Source: Motiliproteus sp036960405
GTDB taxonomy: Bacteria > Pseudomonadota > Gammaproteobacteria > Pseudomonadales > Balneatricaceae
Length of the DNA: 64,000 nt
NCBI GenBank assembly: GCA_036960405.1
Contig: JBALWS010000005.1
Coordinates: forward strand, 22,181 to 86,180
Direction: 5' to 3'
The notes under the pieces were generated by a model. The model worked only from the letters and a program-made list of their open reading frames with translations, was not told the DNA's origin and searched no databases. The first letter of the stretch is position 1, and each line of letters begins with the position of its first letter. Positions 16,500 through 24,314 of this stretch are shown here, in pieces. The translations under genes and the position numbers were made by a program.

Positions 16500-17171
16500 C
16501 TAAAACGGACAGGGACAAACACCTTCGATCCGCTCGCCGCTGACAGGATGGTCAAACTCAATCGATGTCGCATGCAGCATTAACCGCTTGGCCATAAAAT
16601 ACGCCTCGTCGCTGGCATACAGATCACAGCCCAAGATCGGATGGCCGATCTCACGGCTATGAATACGCAGTTGATGGGTCCGACCCGATAGCGGCTGAAA
16701 CTGCACCCGTGTTGCCAACGGTTCTGCAATGCGTTCGATAACCCGATAGTTAGACCGCGCCTGTTTACCGGTCTCGTAGCAGATCTTTTGTAAGGGGAAA
16801 TTGGGACGATCTTTGGCTATCGGCAAGTCGATACTGCCGCAGTTATCGCTCAGGTGGCCGTGTAACAACGCGGTGTAGGTTTTGTTTACGCTGCGGTCCT
16901 GAAACTGTTTGGTCAGGATAGCATTGGTCGGCTTATTCAACGCCACGATCAAGATACCCGAGGTACCAAAATCCAACCGGTGGACCATCGTTGCGGTCGA
17001 AAAATCTTGCACTAAGCGGAAGTGAACCGAATCTTTATTGAGCGGATGCTTGCCCGACAGACTCAACAAGCCACTGGGTTTATTGATCAGTAACAGCTCG
17101 TCATCTTGATACAGAATTTCGATCTGCTGGTCACAGAACGGGACGATAAAGGGGTCGGCTTGCGGTTGCAT
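16500..17171 (-). CDS. rluA: Dual-specificity RNA pseudouridine synthase RluA
   Basis: A 223-residue RluA-family enzyme, close to the usual length of E. coli RluA (219). It isomerises a uridine in 23S rRNA (746) and tRNA (32) in the characterised enzyme. The catalytic aspartate is in VHRLDFGTSG, the NKPSGLLSLSG loop and the GRTHQLRIHSREIGHPILG motif are typical, and CYETGKQARSNYRV matches RluA rather than RluC/D. I chose the ATG at 17171. The reading frame continues to a TTG at 17270 but would overlap the response-regulator gene and lacks conservation. The gap to that gene is 61 bp. Confidence 0.85.
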   Translation of the reverse strand: MQPQADPFIVPFCDQQIEILYQDDELLLINKPSGLLSLSGKHPLNKDSVHFRLVQDFSTATMVHRLDFGTSGILIVALNKPTNAILTKQFQDRSVNKTYTALLHGHLSDNCGSIDLPIAKDRPNFPLQKICYETGKQARSNYRVIERIAEPLATRVQFQPLSGRTHQLRIHSREIGHPILGCDLYASDEAYFMAKRLMLHATSIEFDHPVSGERIEGVCPCPF

Positions 17172-17232
17172 AGAGGTATATGGCCCGGAGACACTAACTG
17201 GGGTAAATTTTCGGAGCCTATCTTCAGCTAAA

Positions 17233-17928
17233 TCAGCGGCAACGACAATAGCGGCGTTCGGGTCGACCAACCGTGCCGTAGCTGATGTGCGCCTCGAGTT
17301 CCCGGGTGCTGATCATATACTCCAGGTAACGCCGAGCCGTAGTTCGACTGGCACCGATGATGCCCCCTACCTCCTCCGCACTCAGGGGGCTCGATTGCTC
17401 GGCAAAGACACTACGAATCTTATCCAGCGTCAGTCCATCGATCCCTTTAGGCAGTCGATCCGGCTGACTAGCCTCGCCGCCAGGCTGCTGTGTTCTGGGC
17501 AACAGGGTATCGACATCGGTCTGGATCAACGACTCGAGTTGGCGGAGCTTGTTCAAGTGTTCGGCATAGTTATGCAGTGCACTTTGCAGACGTTCGAATA
17601 CCAACGGCTTAAGAATGTAATCAAACACGCCGCCACGCAGCGCTTCACGCAGGGTTTCCACCTCGGTCGCCGCAGTAACCAGAATCACATCGGTACGGCT
17701 GTTCTGGGCCCGTAGGCGGCGTAGCAGATCTAGCCCGGTACCGGTCGGAAACTGGATATCCAACAGCAGCAACTCGGGTTCGAGCACTTCGACCAAGTCC
17801 TGCGCCTCCTCCAAACCGTGCGCTACGCCGACCAGCTCCACACCCTCGATCCGTTCGAGAAAGCGTTTCTGAATCTCGGCGATGCGCACATCATCTTCTG
17901 CCACGACTACACGAATCGGTTCACTCAT
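17233..17928 (-). CDS. Response regulator, CitB/DcuR family
   Basis: A 231-residue regulator. The receiver domain (about 4-120) has the acidic pair EDD near residues 11-13, the phospho-acceptor Asp in LLLDIQFPTGTGLDLL (about 57), and the conserved Thr/Lys (VTAA, LKP). The C-terminal domain (about 165-231) has the DprA-like winged helix of CitB-family regulators (SAEEVGGIIGASRTTARRYLEYM). It sits 12 bp after the sensor gene. The divergent tctCBA transporter is the obvious target. Confidence 0.88.
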   Translation of the reverse strand: MSEPIRVVVAEDDVRIAEIQKRFLERIEGVELVGVAHGLEEAQDLVEVLEPELLLLDIQFPTGTGLDLLRRLRAQNSRTDVILVTAATEVETLREALRGGVFDYILKPLVFERLQSALHNYAEHLNKLRQLESLIQTDVDTLLPRTQQPGGEASQPDRLPKGIDGLTLDKIRSVFAEQSSPLSAEEVGGIIGASRTTARRYLEYMISTRELEAHISYGTVGRPERRYCRCR

Positions 17929-17940
17929 CAGTACCCTACC

Positions 17941-19581
17941 CTAGTTATTCGACTCAACAGCAACCGGTTTATCTGTTAGTAGCTTAGGGATATAAACAAT
18001 AAAACGCGCGCCACCCTGATCGCCTGGCTCGACATCCACCGAGCCCCCGAGTCGCTGCAACAGGCTACGCACCAGGTGCAGCCCCAGCCCATGCCCCTGT
18101 TCTGCCTTACTGGTCACCCCTTTCTCGAAGATTCGTTGCTGCTCAGCTTTGGCAACACCCGCGCCTTGGTCTTCGATCTCAAAGATCAGATCATCGCCCA
18201 GATCGGTCATGGTCAAGCTGACCTCCCCTTGCGGGCCGGTATGTTTTAGCGTGGCTTCAAGCGCATTATCGATCAGGTTACCCAAGATACTGACTAGCTG
18301 CTCGCGCGGCAGCCGTTCGGGGAGCTCAACCATGCGACTATCGGGATCGATCAGCAATGTCAGCCCCATTTCACGCGCACGATTGTATTTTCCGAGCAGG
18401 CACCCCGCCAAGATTGGATCGGGCACCGCCTCAAGCAATAGCTCAATCAACTGCTGGTGACGCTCGGTCTCTTGGCCGATCAAACTCAGCGCTTCATCGT
18501 TGGCACCGATCTGGATCAACCCGGCGATCGTATGCAGCTTGTTTGAGTACTCATGCGCCTGGCTACGCAAACTGTCAGCATATTGCTGGATTCGGGTCAG
18601 TTTTCGACTCACCAGATCCAGTTCATTTTTGCGCCGAAAGCTCGACACTACTCCAGTTATTTTATCCCCCTGTTTCAGCGGTAAACGGTTCACCACCAGA
18701 TTGTAATCGTGCAGCCATACCTCCTGGTCAAACTGGGGTTGGCCGGTTTTGAGCACCTCTAGCATGCCACTATCGGGTAGCACGTCTAGCAGTGCACTCC
18801 CGGTCAATTGGATATCGGGGGATAGTCCCAGAGTATCAATGGCGGTCCGGTTGAAGGTGGTAATTCGGCCGTCAGCATTGATCGCTATAATCCCCTCCCG
18901 AACCGACTCCAAGGTGGCGTTACGCTCTTCGAACAGCCGCCCAATCTGCTCTGGCTCCAGGCCAAAAATCGCTTTCTTGAAATGACTTGCAAACCACAGC
19001 GCCGTCAGCACACTGATCCCAAAGGCCGCTGCAATGACCAACAACAGCGTCATCCGATAGCGATCGATGATCTGATCGACCCGATCCAGCATCAGCCCGA
19101 CCGACACGATCCCAATCACCTGCTCGTCACTGACATCAAACACCGGTGCCTTACCCCGGACCGTGGCGCCGAGACTTCCGATAGCGGTTTGAACGTAAGG
19201 CTTACCGTACAGCAAGGCAGGTTCATTAAAGTCGCCGTCATCGTCGTGCATCGGTTTCCCGATCCGTGCAACGGTTGGATGCGCTAGCCGCACCCCAAGT
19301 TTGTCACCGATCACGACAAAGCGCGCCTGGGTTTTATCCGCTAAAGCCAAACTCAACGGCTGCAAAAAAACAGAATCACGGCGTTCGACAGCAGCGATAA
19401 TTTCCGGCATCGCAGCGATCGTCTTGGCTACATGCAAGGCACGTTGGGCCATCTGTTCATTGAGCGAGTGGCCTAGAAATTTCAGCGCAAACAGCCCAAC
19501 CAGCCCCGTCTGCAGCAAGGCCATCAGCCCCAAAATCAACACCATTCTGGGCTTGAGCTTCAAACGACGAAGAGAGATCAC
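17941..19581 (-). CDS. Sensor histidine kinase, CitA/DcuS family
   Basis: A 546-residue membrane sensor. TM1 (about 13-37), a periplasmic Cache/PDC-type domain (38-170) and TM2 (about 175-197) are followed by a PAS domain (about 215-320) and a kinase core with the phospho-acceptor His in SQAHEYSNKLHTIAG (about 345). The ATPase N-box (NLIDNALEA) and G-boxes (DQGAGV, GHGLGLHLV) are intact. This architecture senses C4/C6 carboxylates. The start at 19581 is GTG with GAGGCG nearby; an ATG 12 codons later is an alternative. It is divergent from tctC, so it probably senses a substrate of that transporter. Confidence 0.88.
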   Translation of the reverse strand: MISLRRLKLKPRMVLILGLMALLQTGLVGLFALKFLGHSLNEQMAQRALHVAKTIAAMPEIIAAVERRDSVFLQPLSLALADKTQARFVVIGDKLGVRLAHPTVARIGKPMHDDDGDFNEPALLYGKPYVQTAIGSLGATVRGKAPVFDVSDEQVIGIVSVGLMLDRVDQIIDRYRMTLLLVIAAAFGISVLTALWFASHFKKAIFGLEPEQIGRLFEERNATLESVREGIIAINADGRITTFNRTAIDTLGLSPDIQLTGSALLDVLPDSGMLEVLKTGQPQFDQEVWLHDYNLVVNRLPLKQGDKITGVVSSFRRKNELDLVSRKLTRIQQYADSLRSQAHEYSNKLHTIAGLIQIGANDEALSLIGQETERHQQLIELLLEAVPDPILAGCLLGKYNRAREMGLTLLIDPDSRMVELPERLPREQLVSILGNLIDNALEATLKHTGPQGEVSLTMTDLGDDLIFEIEDQGAGVAKAEQQRIFEKGVTSKAEQGHGLGLHLVRSLLQRLGGSVDVEPGDQGGARFIVYIPKLLTDKPVAVESNN

Positions 19582-19696
19582 CGCCTCGGCTTCCGTTTAA
19601 TCATCCACATCATGACCTCTAAGTATTGGCACCGGTTGTTCCATCATAGTACCGAATCCGGCTCGGCCACTTCCGTGAACAGTATGAACAAAATGA

Positions 19697-19713
19697 TTTT
19701 TATGGAATAAAAA
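19697..19713. promoter_or_regulatory. TTTTTAT-GGA-ATAAAAA palindrome between the sensor kinase and tctC
   Basis: A perfect 7-3-7 inverted repeat in the middle of the 222-bp divergent spacer, about 90 bp from tctC and 115 bp from the sensor gene. CitB/DcuR-type regulators bind AT-rich sites, so it is a candidate operator for the adjacent response regulator (inference). Confidence 0.4.
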
Positions 19714-19803
19714 CCCTTTAGATTCATAATCTTCAATAAACCACCGCTGCAAACTAAGGTAATACCCAGTGCAACCCAATACAACAACAATGAGGTTACA
19801 ACC

Positions 19804-20793
19804 ATGCTATCCCAGCTTATTGCCCGCAAGCGCAGCTCGCTACTTGCCGCCACCTTTGCCACCTGCCTGACGGCCGGTGCATCCCTCAATGCGATGGCGG
19901 TAGAATCCGTACACTTCCTGATCCCCGGCGGTGCCGGTGGTGGTTGGGACGGCACTGCACGCGGCACCGGTGAAGCCCTGTCCAAATCAGGCCTGATCAG
20001 CAAAGTATCATACGAGAACATGTCCGGTGGCGGCGGCGGTAAAGCGATCGCCCACCTGATCGAAACTGCCGGTCAGAAGAAAGATACGTTGATGGTCAAC
20101 TCGACCCCAATCGTGATCCGCTCGCTAACCAAGGTATTCCCACAGTCGTTCCGCGACCTAACCCCAATCGCCGCGACTATCGGTGATTACGGTGCATTCG
20201 TAGTCAAAAACGACTCCAAGTACACCGATTTCAAACAGGTGGTTGCCGATTATAAAAAGGACAACAAGTCGGTCAAGATCGCCGGCGGTTCAGCACGCGG
20301 TAGCATGGACCACCTGGTTGCTGCGATGGCGTTCAAGGCCGCCGGTGGCGAACCCACCAAGGTTCGCTACGTCGCCTACGATGCTGGTGGTAAAGCGATG
20401 GCCGGTCTGCTGTCGGGCGAAACTCAACTGCTGTCGACCGGATTCAGCGAAGCGCTAGCACTGGCCGAAGCCGGTGAAGTTCGGATTCTGGTGATGACCG
20501 GTGAAGAGCGCTCTGCCGCAGCACCCGAAGTCCCTACGTTGAAAGAGCTGGGTTACGATACCACCTTCGTCAACTGGCGCGGATTTTTCGCTGCACCCGG
20601 CGTGTCTGACAGCGAAGCACAAGCCTACGCCGACATGCTGGAGAAGATGTACGCCACGTCAGAGTGGGCTACCGTACGCGACCGCAACGGCTGGTCCGAG
20701 ATCTTCAAGCCACGCGACCAGTTTGTCGCCTTCCTGGAGCAGCAGGAGCAGATCGTCGGCGACCTGATGCGCGAACTCGGCTTTCTCAAGTAA
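19804..20793 (+). CDS. tctC: Tripartite tricarboxylate transporter, periplasmic binding protein
   Basis: A 329-residue Bug/TctC-family binding protein. A Sec signal peptide (about 1-34) with probable cleavage after AMA precedes the mature VESVHFLIPGGAGGGWDGTARG segment, the ligand-binding loop of the family. It captures a tri- or dicarboxylate in the periplasm for TctAB. A TGAGG ribosome site precedes the ATG. tctB follows after 134 bp, which contains a small CATAGC/GCTATG hairpin; the binding protein may thus be made in excess. Ligand identity is not readable from sequence. Confidence 0.92.
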   Translation: MLSQLIARKRSSLLAATFATCLTAGASLNAMAVESVHFLIPGGAGGGWDGTARGTGEALSKSGLISKVSYENMSGGGGGKAIAHLIETAGQKKDTLMVNSTPIVIRSLTKVFPQSFRDLTPIAATIGDYGAFVVKNDSKYTDFKQVVADYKKDNKSVKIAGGSARGSMDHLVAAMAFKAAGGEPTKVRYVAYDAGGKAMAGLLSGETQLLSTGFSEALALAEAGEVRILVMTGEERSAAAPEVPTLKELGYDTTFVNWRGFFAAPGVSDSEAQAYADMLEKMYATSEWATVRDRNGWSEIFKPRDQFVAFLEQQEQIVGDLMRELGFLK

Positions 20794-20927
20794 GCCGCCA
20801 ACAGTTCCATTCCCCCAAAGGAGTCAGGCCGGTTGGCAAGGTTCCTTTCTGATCCAACACAGGCTTTGCTAGGCGCTCATGCATAGCAACAAGCTATGAC
20901 GTTTCTCAGCACTTCATAGGTGAACGC

Positions 20928-21401
20928 ATGACCATCACCAAGAACCACATCGGCGGGCTGATATTTTTATGTCTGTCTATCGCCTACGGTTACTACGGCC
21001 AGCAGATCCCGCTGCTGCCCGGCGACGAATTCGAGGCATTTCACGCCCGTTCGCTACCCACAACGCTAGCTGTTCTCGGCACCCTGCTATCGATCGCCTT
21101 GTTGGTGACCTCGCGCTTCGACCCCAAGCAGAAATTGCGGCTTGAAGGCTATGACTTCGCGCTGGTCGCCAAACTACTGGTCTTAGTGATGCTGTTTGCC
21201 GTCGCGCTGGAGTGGGTCGGATTTCTGGTTGCCACCATATTCTTCCTGATCGGCGGTTACTGGCTGCTGGGCGTGCGCAGTATCAAGATGCTGCTGGTCG
21301 CCTCGATCCCGTTTGCCATATTCCTGTGGTTCGCCTTGTCGCAACTGCTCGATGTTTACCTGGCACCGGGCAAATTATTCAGCGCTGTTTTCGGAGGTTA
21401 A
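20928..21401 (+). CDS. tctB: Tripartite tricarboxylate transporter, small membrane subunit
   Basis: A 157-residue inner-membrane protein with four predicted helices (about 7-24, 42-64, 78-110 paired segments, 120-145), the usual size and topology for TctB. AGGTGAACGC precedes the ATG. It lies between tctC and tctA, in the conserved order of the system. It is expected to associate with the large subunit TctA. Confidence 0.88.
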   Translation: MTITKNHIGGLIFLCLSIAYGYYGQQIPLLPGDEFEAFHARSLPTTLAVLGTLLSIALLVTSRFDPKQKLRLEGYDFALVAKLLVLVMLFAVALEWVGFLVATIFFLIGGYWLLGVRSIKMLLVASIPFAIFLWFALSQLLDVYLAPGKLFSAVFGG

Positions 21402-21490
21402 GGCTATGCGGAACTGTATTTCAAACAACAGCTGGAACGGCCTTGCCACGATAGTGATAACTTTTAATCCGATGATGCGAGGTTAACGAC

Positions 21491-23032
21491 ATGTGGGACG
21501 GAATTTGGACGGGGCTCGCCACTGCGGTGATGCCCTTTAACTTAATGATGGTGGTAGTCGGCTGTTTCGCCGGTACCTTCATCGGCATGCTGCCCGGACT
21601 CGGGCCAATCTCAGCCGTGGCGCTGATGATCCCGATCACCTACGGCCTCGACCCTTCGTCGGGCATCATCCTGATGGCTGGTGTTTATTACGGCGCAGTC
21701 TTCGGTGGCTCTACCTCATCGATCCTGATCAACGCCCCCGGTTGCGCCAGTACTGTGGTAACCGCGTTTGACGGCTATCCGCTGGCACAGCAAAAGCAAG
21801 CTGGCAAAGCGTTGGCGTTGGCGGCTTACTCGTCATTTACCGGCGGCACTATCGGCGCCATCATCCTGCTATTCGCCGCCCCGGCTTTAGCGTCGGTATC
21901 GCTCAGCTTCCAATCCAGTGATTACTTCGCGCTGATGGTAATGGGTCTGACCGCGGTGGCAGCGTTCTCCGGCAAGGGCCAAGTGATCAAGGCGCTGATG
22001 ATGACCGTATTCGGGCTGATGATCGCCACCGTCGGCGTCGATGTCATGTCGGGTACGCCGCGCTTTACCTTCGGGGCGGTCGATCTGATCGACGGCGTCA
22101 GTTTCCTGTTACTCGCAATGGCGACCTTCGCTCTGGCCGAGGTGGTGATGACCGTGCTCAACGGTCAGCACAAACAGAAAGAGGTGGATATGGATATGGC
22201 CGCGCTCGGCAGCATGAAGCTGAGCAAGGAGGAGGTGAAACACGTCGCCCCCACCATCGCCCGCTCGTCGGTATTCGGCTTTATCGTCGGTGTTTTACCC
22301 GGTGCTGGCGCCACCATCGCCTCGTTCCTGGCTTACGGATTGGAACGTAACCTGTCCTCAGCCAAAGAGAAACTCAAGTTCGGCAAGGGCGCTTTGCGCG
22401 GTCTGGCGGCGCCCGAGTCGGCCAACAACGCCGCCTCGACCGGCTCGTTCGTACCACTACTGACTCTTGGTATTCCCGGCTCGGGCACCACCGCGATCAT
22501 GCTCGGCGCACTGATCGCCTACGGTATCCAGCCCGGTCCACGGTTGTTTATCGACAACCCAGATGTGTTTTGGTCGGTGATCATCTCGATGTATTTCGGC
22601 AACTTGGTACTGCTGATTTTGAACCTGCCGTTGATTCCGTATATCTCGCGCTTGTTGGCGATCCCCCGACCGATCCTGATTCCGCTGATCCTGTTCTTCT
22701 CGATCACCGGCGTCTATCTGGTCAGTTTTAACACCTTCGACATTCACATGATGGTGCTGATCACGGTGATCGCAATCTTCCTTAAACTGCTCGATTTCCC
22801 GATGGCACCGATGCTACTCGGCTTTATCCTCGGCGGCATCATGGAGAAGAACCTCAGCCGTGCGCTGACGATTTCCGATGGCAGCTTCGCCTTCCTGTGG
22901 GAACGGCCACTGACGCTGACGATCATGCTGATCACGATCTTTATGCTGCTGTTACCGCTGCTGGGTGTATTGAAGCGAAAGGTCTACCCGCCCAAAGGAC
23001 CCGAGACTGCGGTTAATGAGGGAGAGGGGTAA
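21491..23032 (+). CDS. tctA: Tripartite tricarboxylate transporter, large membrane subunit
   Basis: A 513-residue protein with about 11-12 transmembrane helices. The family signatures GCFAGTFIGMLPGLGPISAVAL-like region near residue 24-45, GSTSSILINAPGCASTVVTAFDGYPLAQQ (about 75-100) and LGIPGSGTTAIMLGAL (about 325-340) are plain. It is the transport channel, probably driven by the sodium or proton gradient. GAGGTTAACGAC precedes the ATG. It is the last gene of tctCBA, followed by a hairpin. Confidence 0.93.
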   Translation: MWDGIWTGLATAVMPFNLMMVVVGCFAGTFIGMLPGLGPISAVALMIPITYGLDPSSGIILMAGVYYGAVFGGSTSSILINAPGCASTVVTAFDGYPLAQQKQAGKALALAAYSSFTGGTIGAIILLFAAPALASVSLSFQSSDYFALMVMGLTAVAAFSGKGQVIKALMMTVFGLMIATVGVDVMSGTPRFTFGAVDLIDGVSFLLLAMATFALAEVVMTVLNGQHKQKEVDMDMAALGSMKLSKEEVKHVAPTIARSSVFGFIVGVLPGAGATIASFLAYGLERNLSSAKEKLKFGKGALRGLAAPESANNAASTGSFVPLLTLGIPGSGTTAIMLGALIAYGIQPGPRLFIDNPDVFWSVIISMYFGNLVLLILNLPLIPYISRLLAIPRPILIPLILFFSITGVYLVSFNTFDIHMMVLITVIAIFLKLLDFPMAPMLLGFILGGIMEKNLSRALTISDGSFAFLWERPLTLTIMLITIFMLLLPLLGVLKRKVYPPKGPETAVNEGEG

Positions 23033-23050
23033 CCAATAGTTTGCTAGATG

Positions 23051-23085
23051 ATCCCCCGGCTATAGCCGGGGTGATTGGTTTAACA
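23051..23085 (+). terminator. Terminator after tctCBA
   Basis: CCCCGGC-TATA-GCCGGGG, flanked by ATC/GAT pairs, lies 20 bp after the tctA stop. It is followed only by a weak T-tract (TGGTTTAAC). Confidence 0.6.
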
Positions 23086-23207
23086 AAGAAGGCTGCTAAC
23101 CCTCTCGACCACCTCGCCCTGCAGAACATCTCAATCATAAGAAACACAAGCAGCTACGCTACACTCAGCAAACATTCTTATTTCCAGCAAAACCTGAGAA
23201 GTACCGC

Positions 23208-23921
23208 ATGAGCACCGTAACCAACGCTGGCGCCCTGATTCGACAAGTCTTAGTACGATTGACACTGTCGCTACTATTCATCAGCCACGCCGCCCACAGC
23301 GCCAGCTCGGATTTCGATCTGCTATTAACGACTGCTCTAACGCACGACCGAACCGCTCTGCAACAACACCTCGCCGATGGCAACAGCCTCGATCTGCATG
23401 ACGCCAGAGGGCGTTCGCTGGTACTGCGGGTGACGATGAAAAACGATATGAAGGCACTGCAGTTATTGATCGAACTCGGTGCCGATGTCGATTATTTCAA
23501 CCCAGCTCTCGCTGCCGGCGTGATCGATCAGACCGCGTTTTTGTATGCGGGTGCCAAGGGGGTGAACCCGGCCTTACAACTACTGATCGACGCCGGTGCC
23601 CGTGCCGACATCTATAATTACTACGGTGGTACAGCACTGATCCCAGCGGCAGAAAAAGGTCATATTGCGACGGTCAAGCTGCTACTGGAAAAATCACAGG
23701 TCGATATCAACCATGTTAATAACCTGGGCTGGACCGCACTGATGGAAGCGGTACTGTTATCCGACGGAGGCCCACAGCACCAGCAAATTATCGCATTGCT
23801 GCTTGCACACGGAGCTGATCCCAACATCACCGATCTTGACGGAATTTCAGCCCTCCAACACGCCCAGAATAAAGGCTATCGAAAAATTGTGGAACTGCTG
23901 CAGCAGCAACAACAACACTGA
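23208..23921 (+). CDS. Exported ankyrin-repeat protein
   Basis: A 237-residue protein. A signal peptide (about 10-32, ending SHAAHSAS) suggests export to the periplasm. The rest is about five ankyrin repeats, with typical segments LLIELGADVDYF, LLIDAGARADIYNYYGGTALIPAAEKGHIATVKLLL, NNLGWTALMEAV and LLAHGADPNITD, and it ends in a glutamine/histidine tail. Ankyrin repeats bind other proteins; in several proteobacteria such a protein sits beside catalase or in nutrient-stress loci, but nothing here points to a partner. Confidence 0.82.
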   Translation: MSTVTNAGALIRQVLVRLTLSLLFISHAAHSASSDFDLLLTTALTHDRTALQQHLADGNSLDLHDARGRSLVLRVTMKNDMKALQLLIELGADVDYFNPALAAGVIDQTAFLYAGAKGVNPALQLLIDAGARADIYNYYGGTALIPAAEKGHIATVKLLLEKSQVDINHVNNLGWTALMEAVLLSDGGPQHQQIIALLLAHGADPNITDLDGISALQHAQNKGYRKIVELLQQQQQH

Positions 23922-24314
23922 AACCTGTCGAGGCCGCGTACAACAGTCGTGCTAGCCACGAACTATCCGCAGTTGAAGGTCTGGCGCCAAGCCGATGGTG
24001 ATACCCCGAACGCTTTGCCGAAGTGATGGGACTACCGACCTGCGAGCAACCGCAGTGGCTGACTCCGCACCGTACTACTGACGCAACAGATATCAGCAGC
24101 AATCGATTCCTACGGCAGTCCCGGCTGAGGTCTGCACCTGGCCACCTGCTATGTCAGTCGTCTGGATTCAATTGCACACGGGATAGCGATGATTCACAAC
24201 ATTGCACTCAACGCGCTCACGACCCGAGCTGGCGTTGATTTCAAGCAGCGAAGTGCATTAAAAAAGCGGGAGGATTGAAACGCGAGAGAGGGCCGTAGCC
24301 CTCTATCATCATGA
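23922..24314. other. 393-bp stretch without a recognisable gene
   Basis: Short frames exist on both strands, but all are interrupted. On the plus strand the segments YNSRASHELSAVEGLAPSRW and YPERFAEVMGLPTCEQPQWL are in one frame separated by a TGA at about 23998-24000, and a neighbouring frame reads VLATNYPQLKVWRQADGDT. This could be a decayed coding fragment, but no family is recognised. No promoter or repeat is evident. Confidence 0.4.

Noticed and set aside
17171..17270. Longer rluA start (TTG at 17270)
   Set aside because: It would overlap the response-regulator gene and adds residues not found in RluA, whose conserved region begins near the ATG at 17171.
23827..24102. 91-codon minus-strand frame overlapping the ankyrin gene
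   Set aside because: It overlaps the conserved C-terminus of the ankyrin gene and has no ribosome site or similarity. It is likely spurious.
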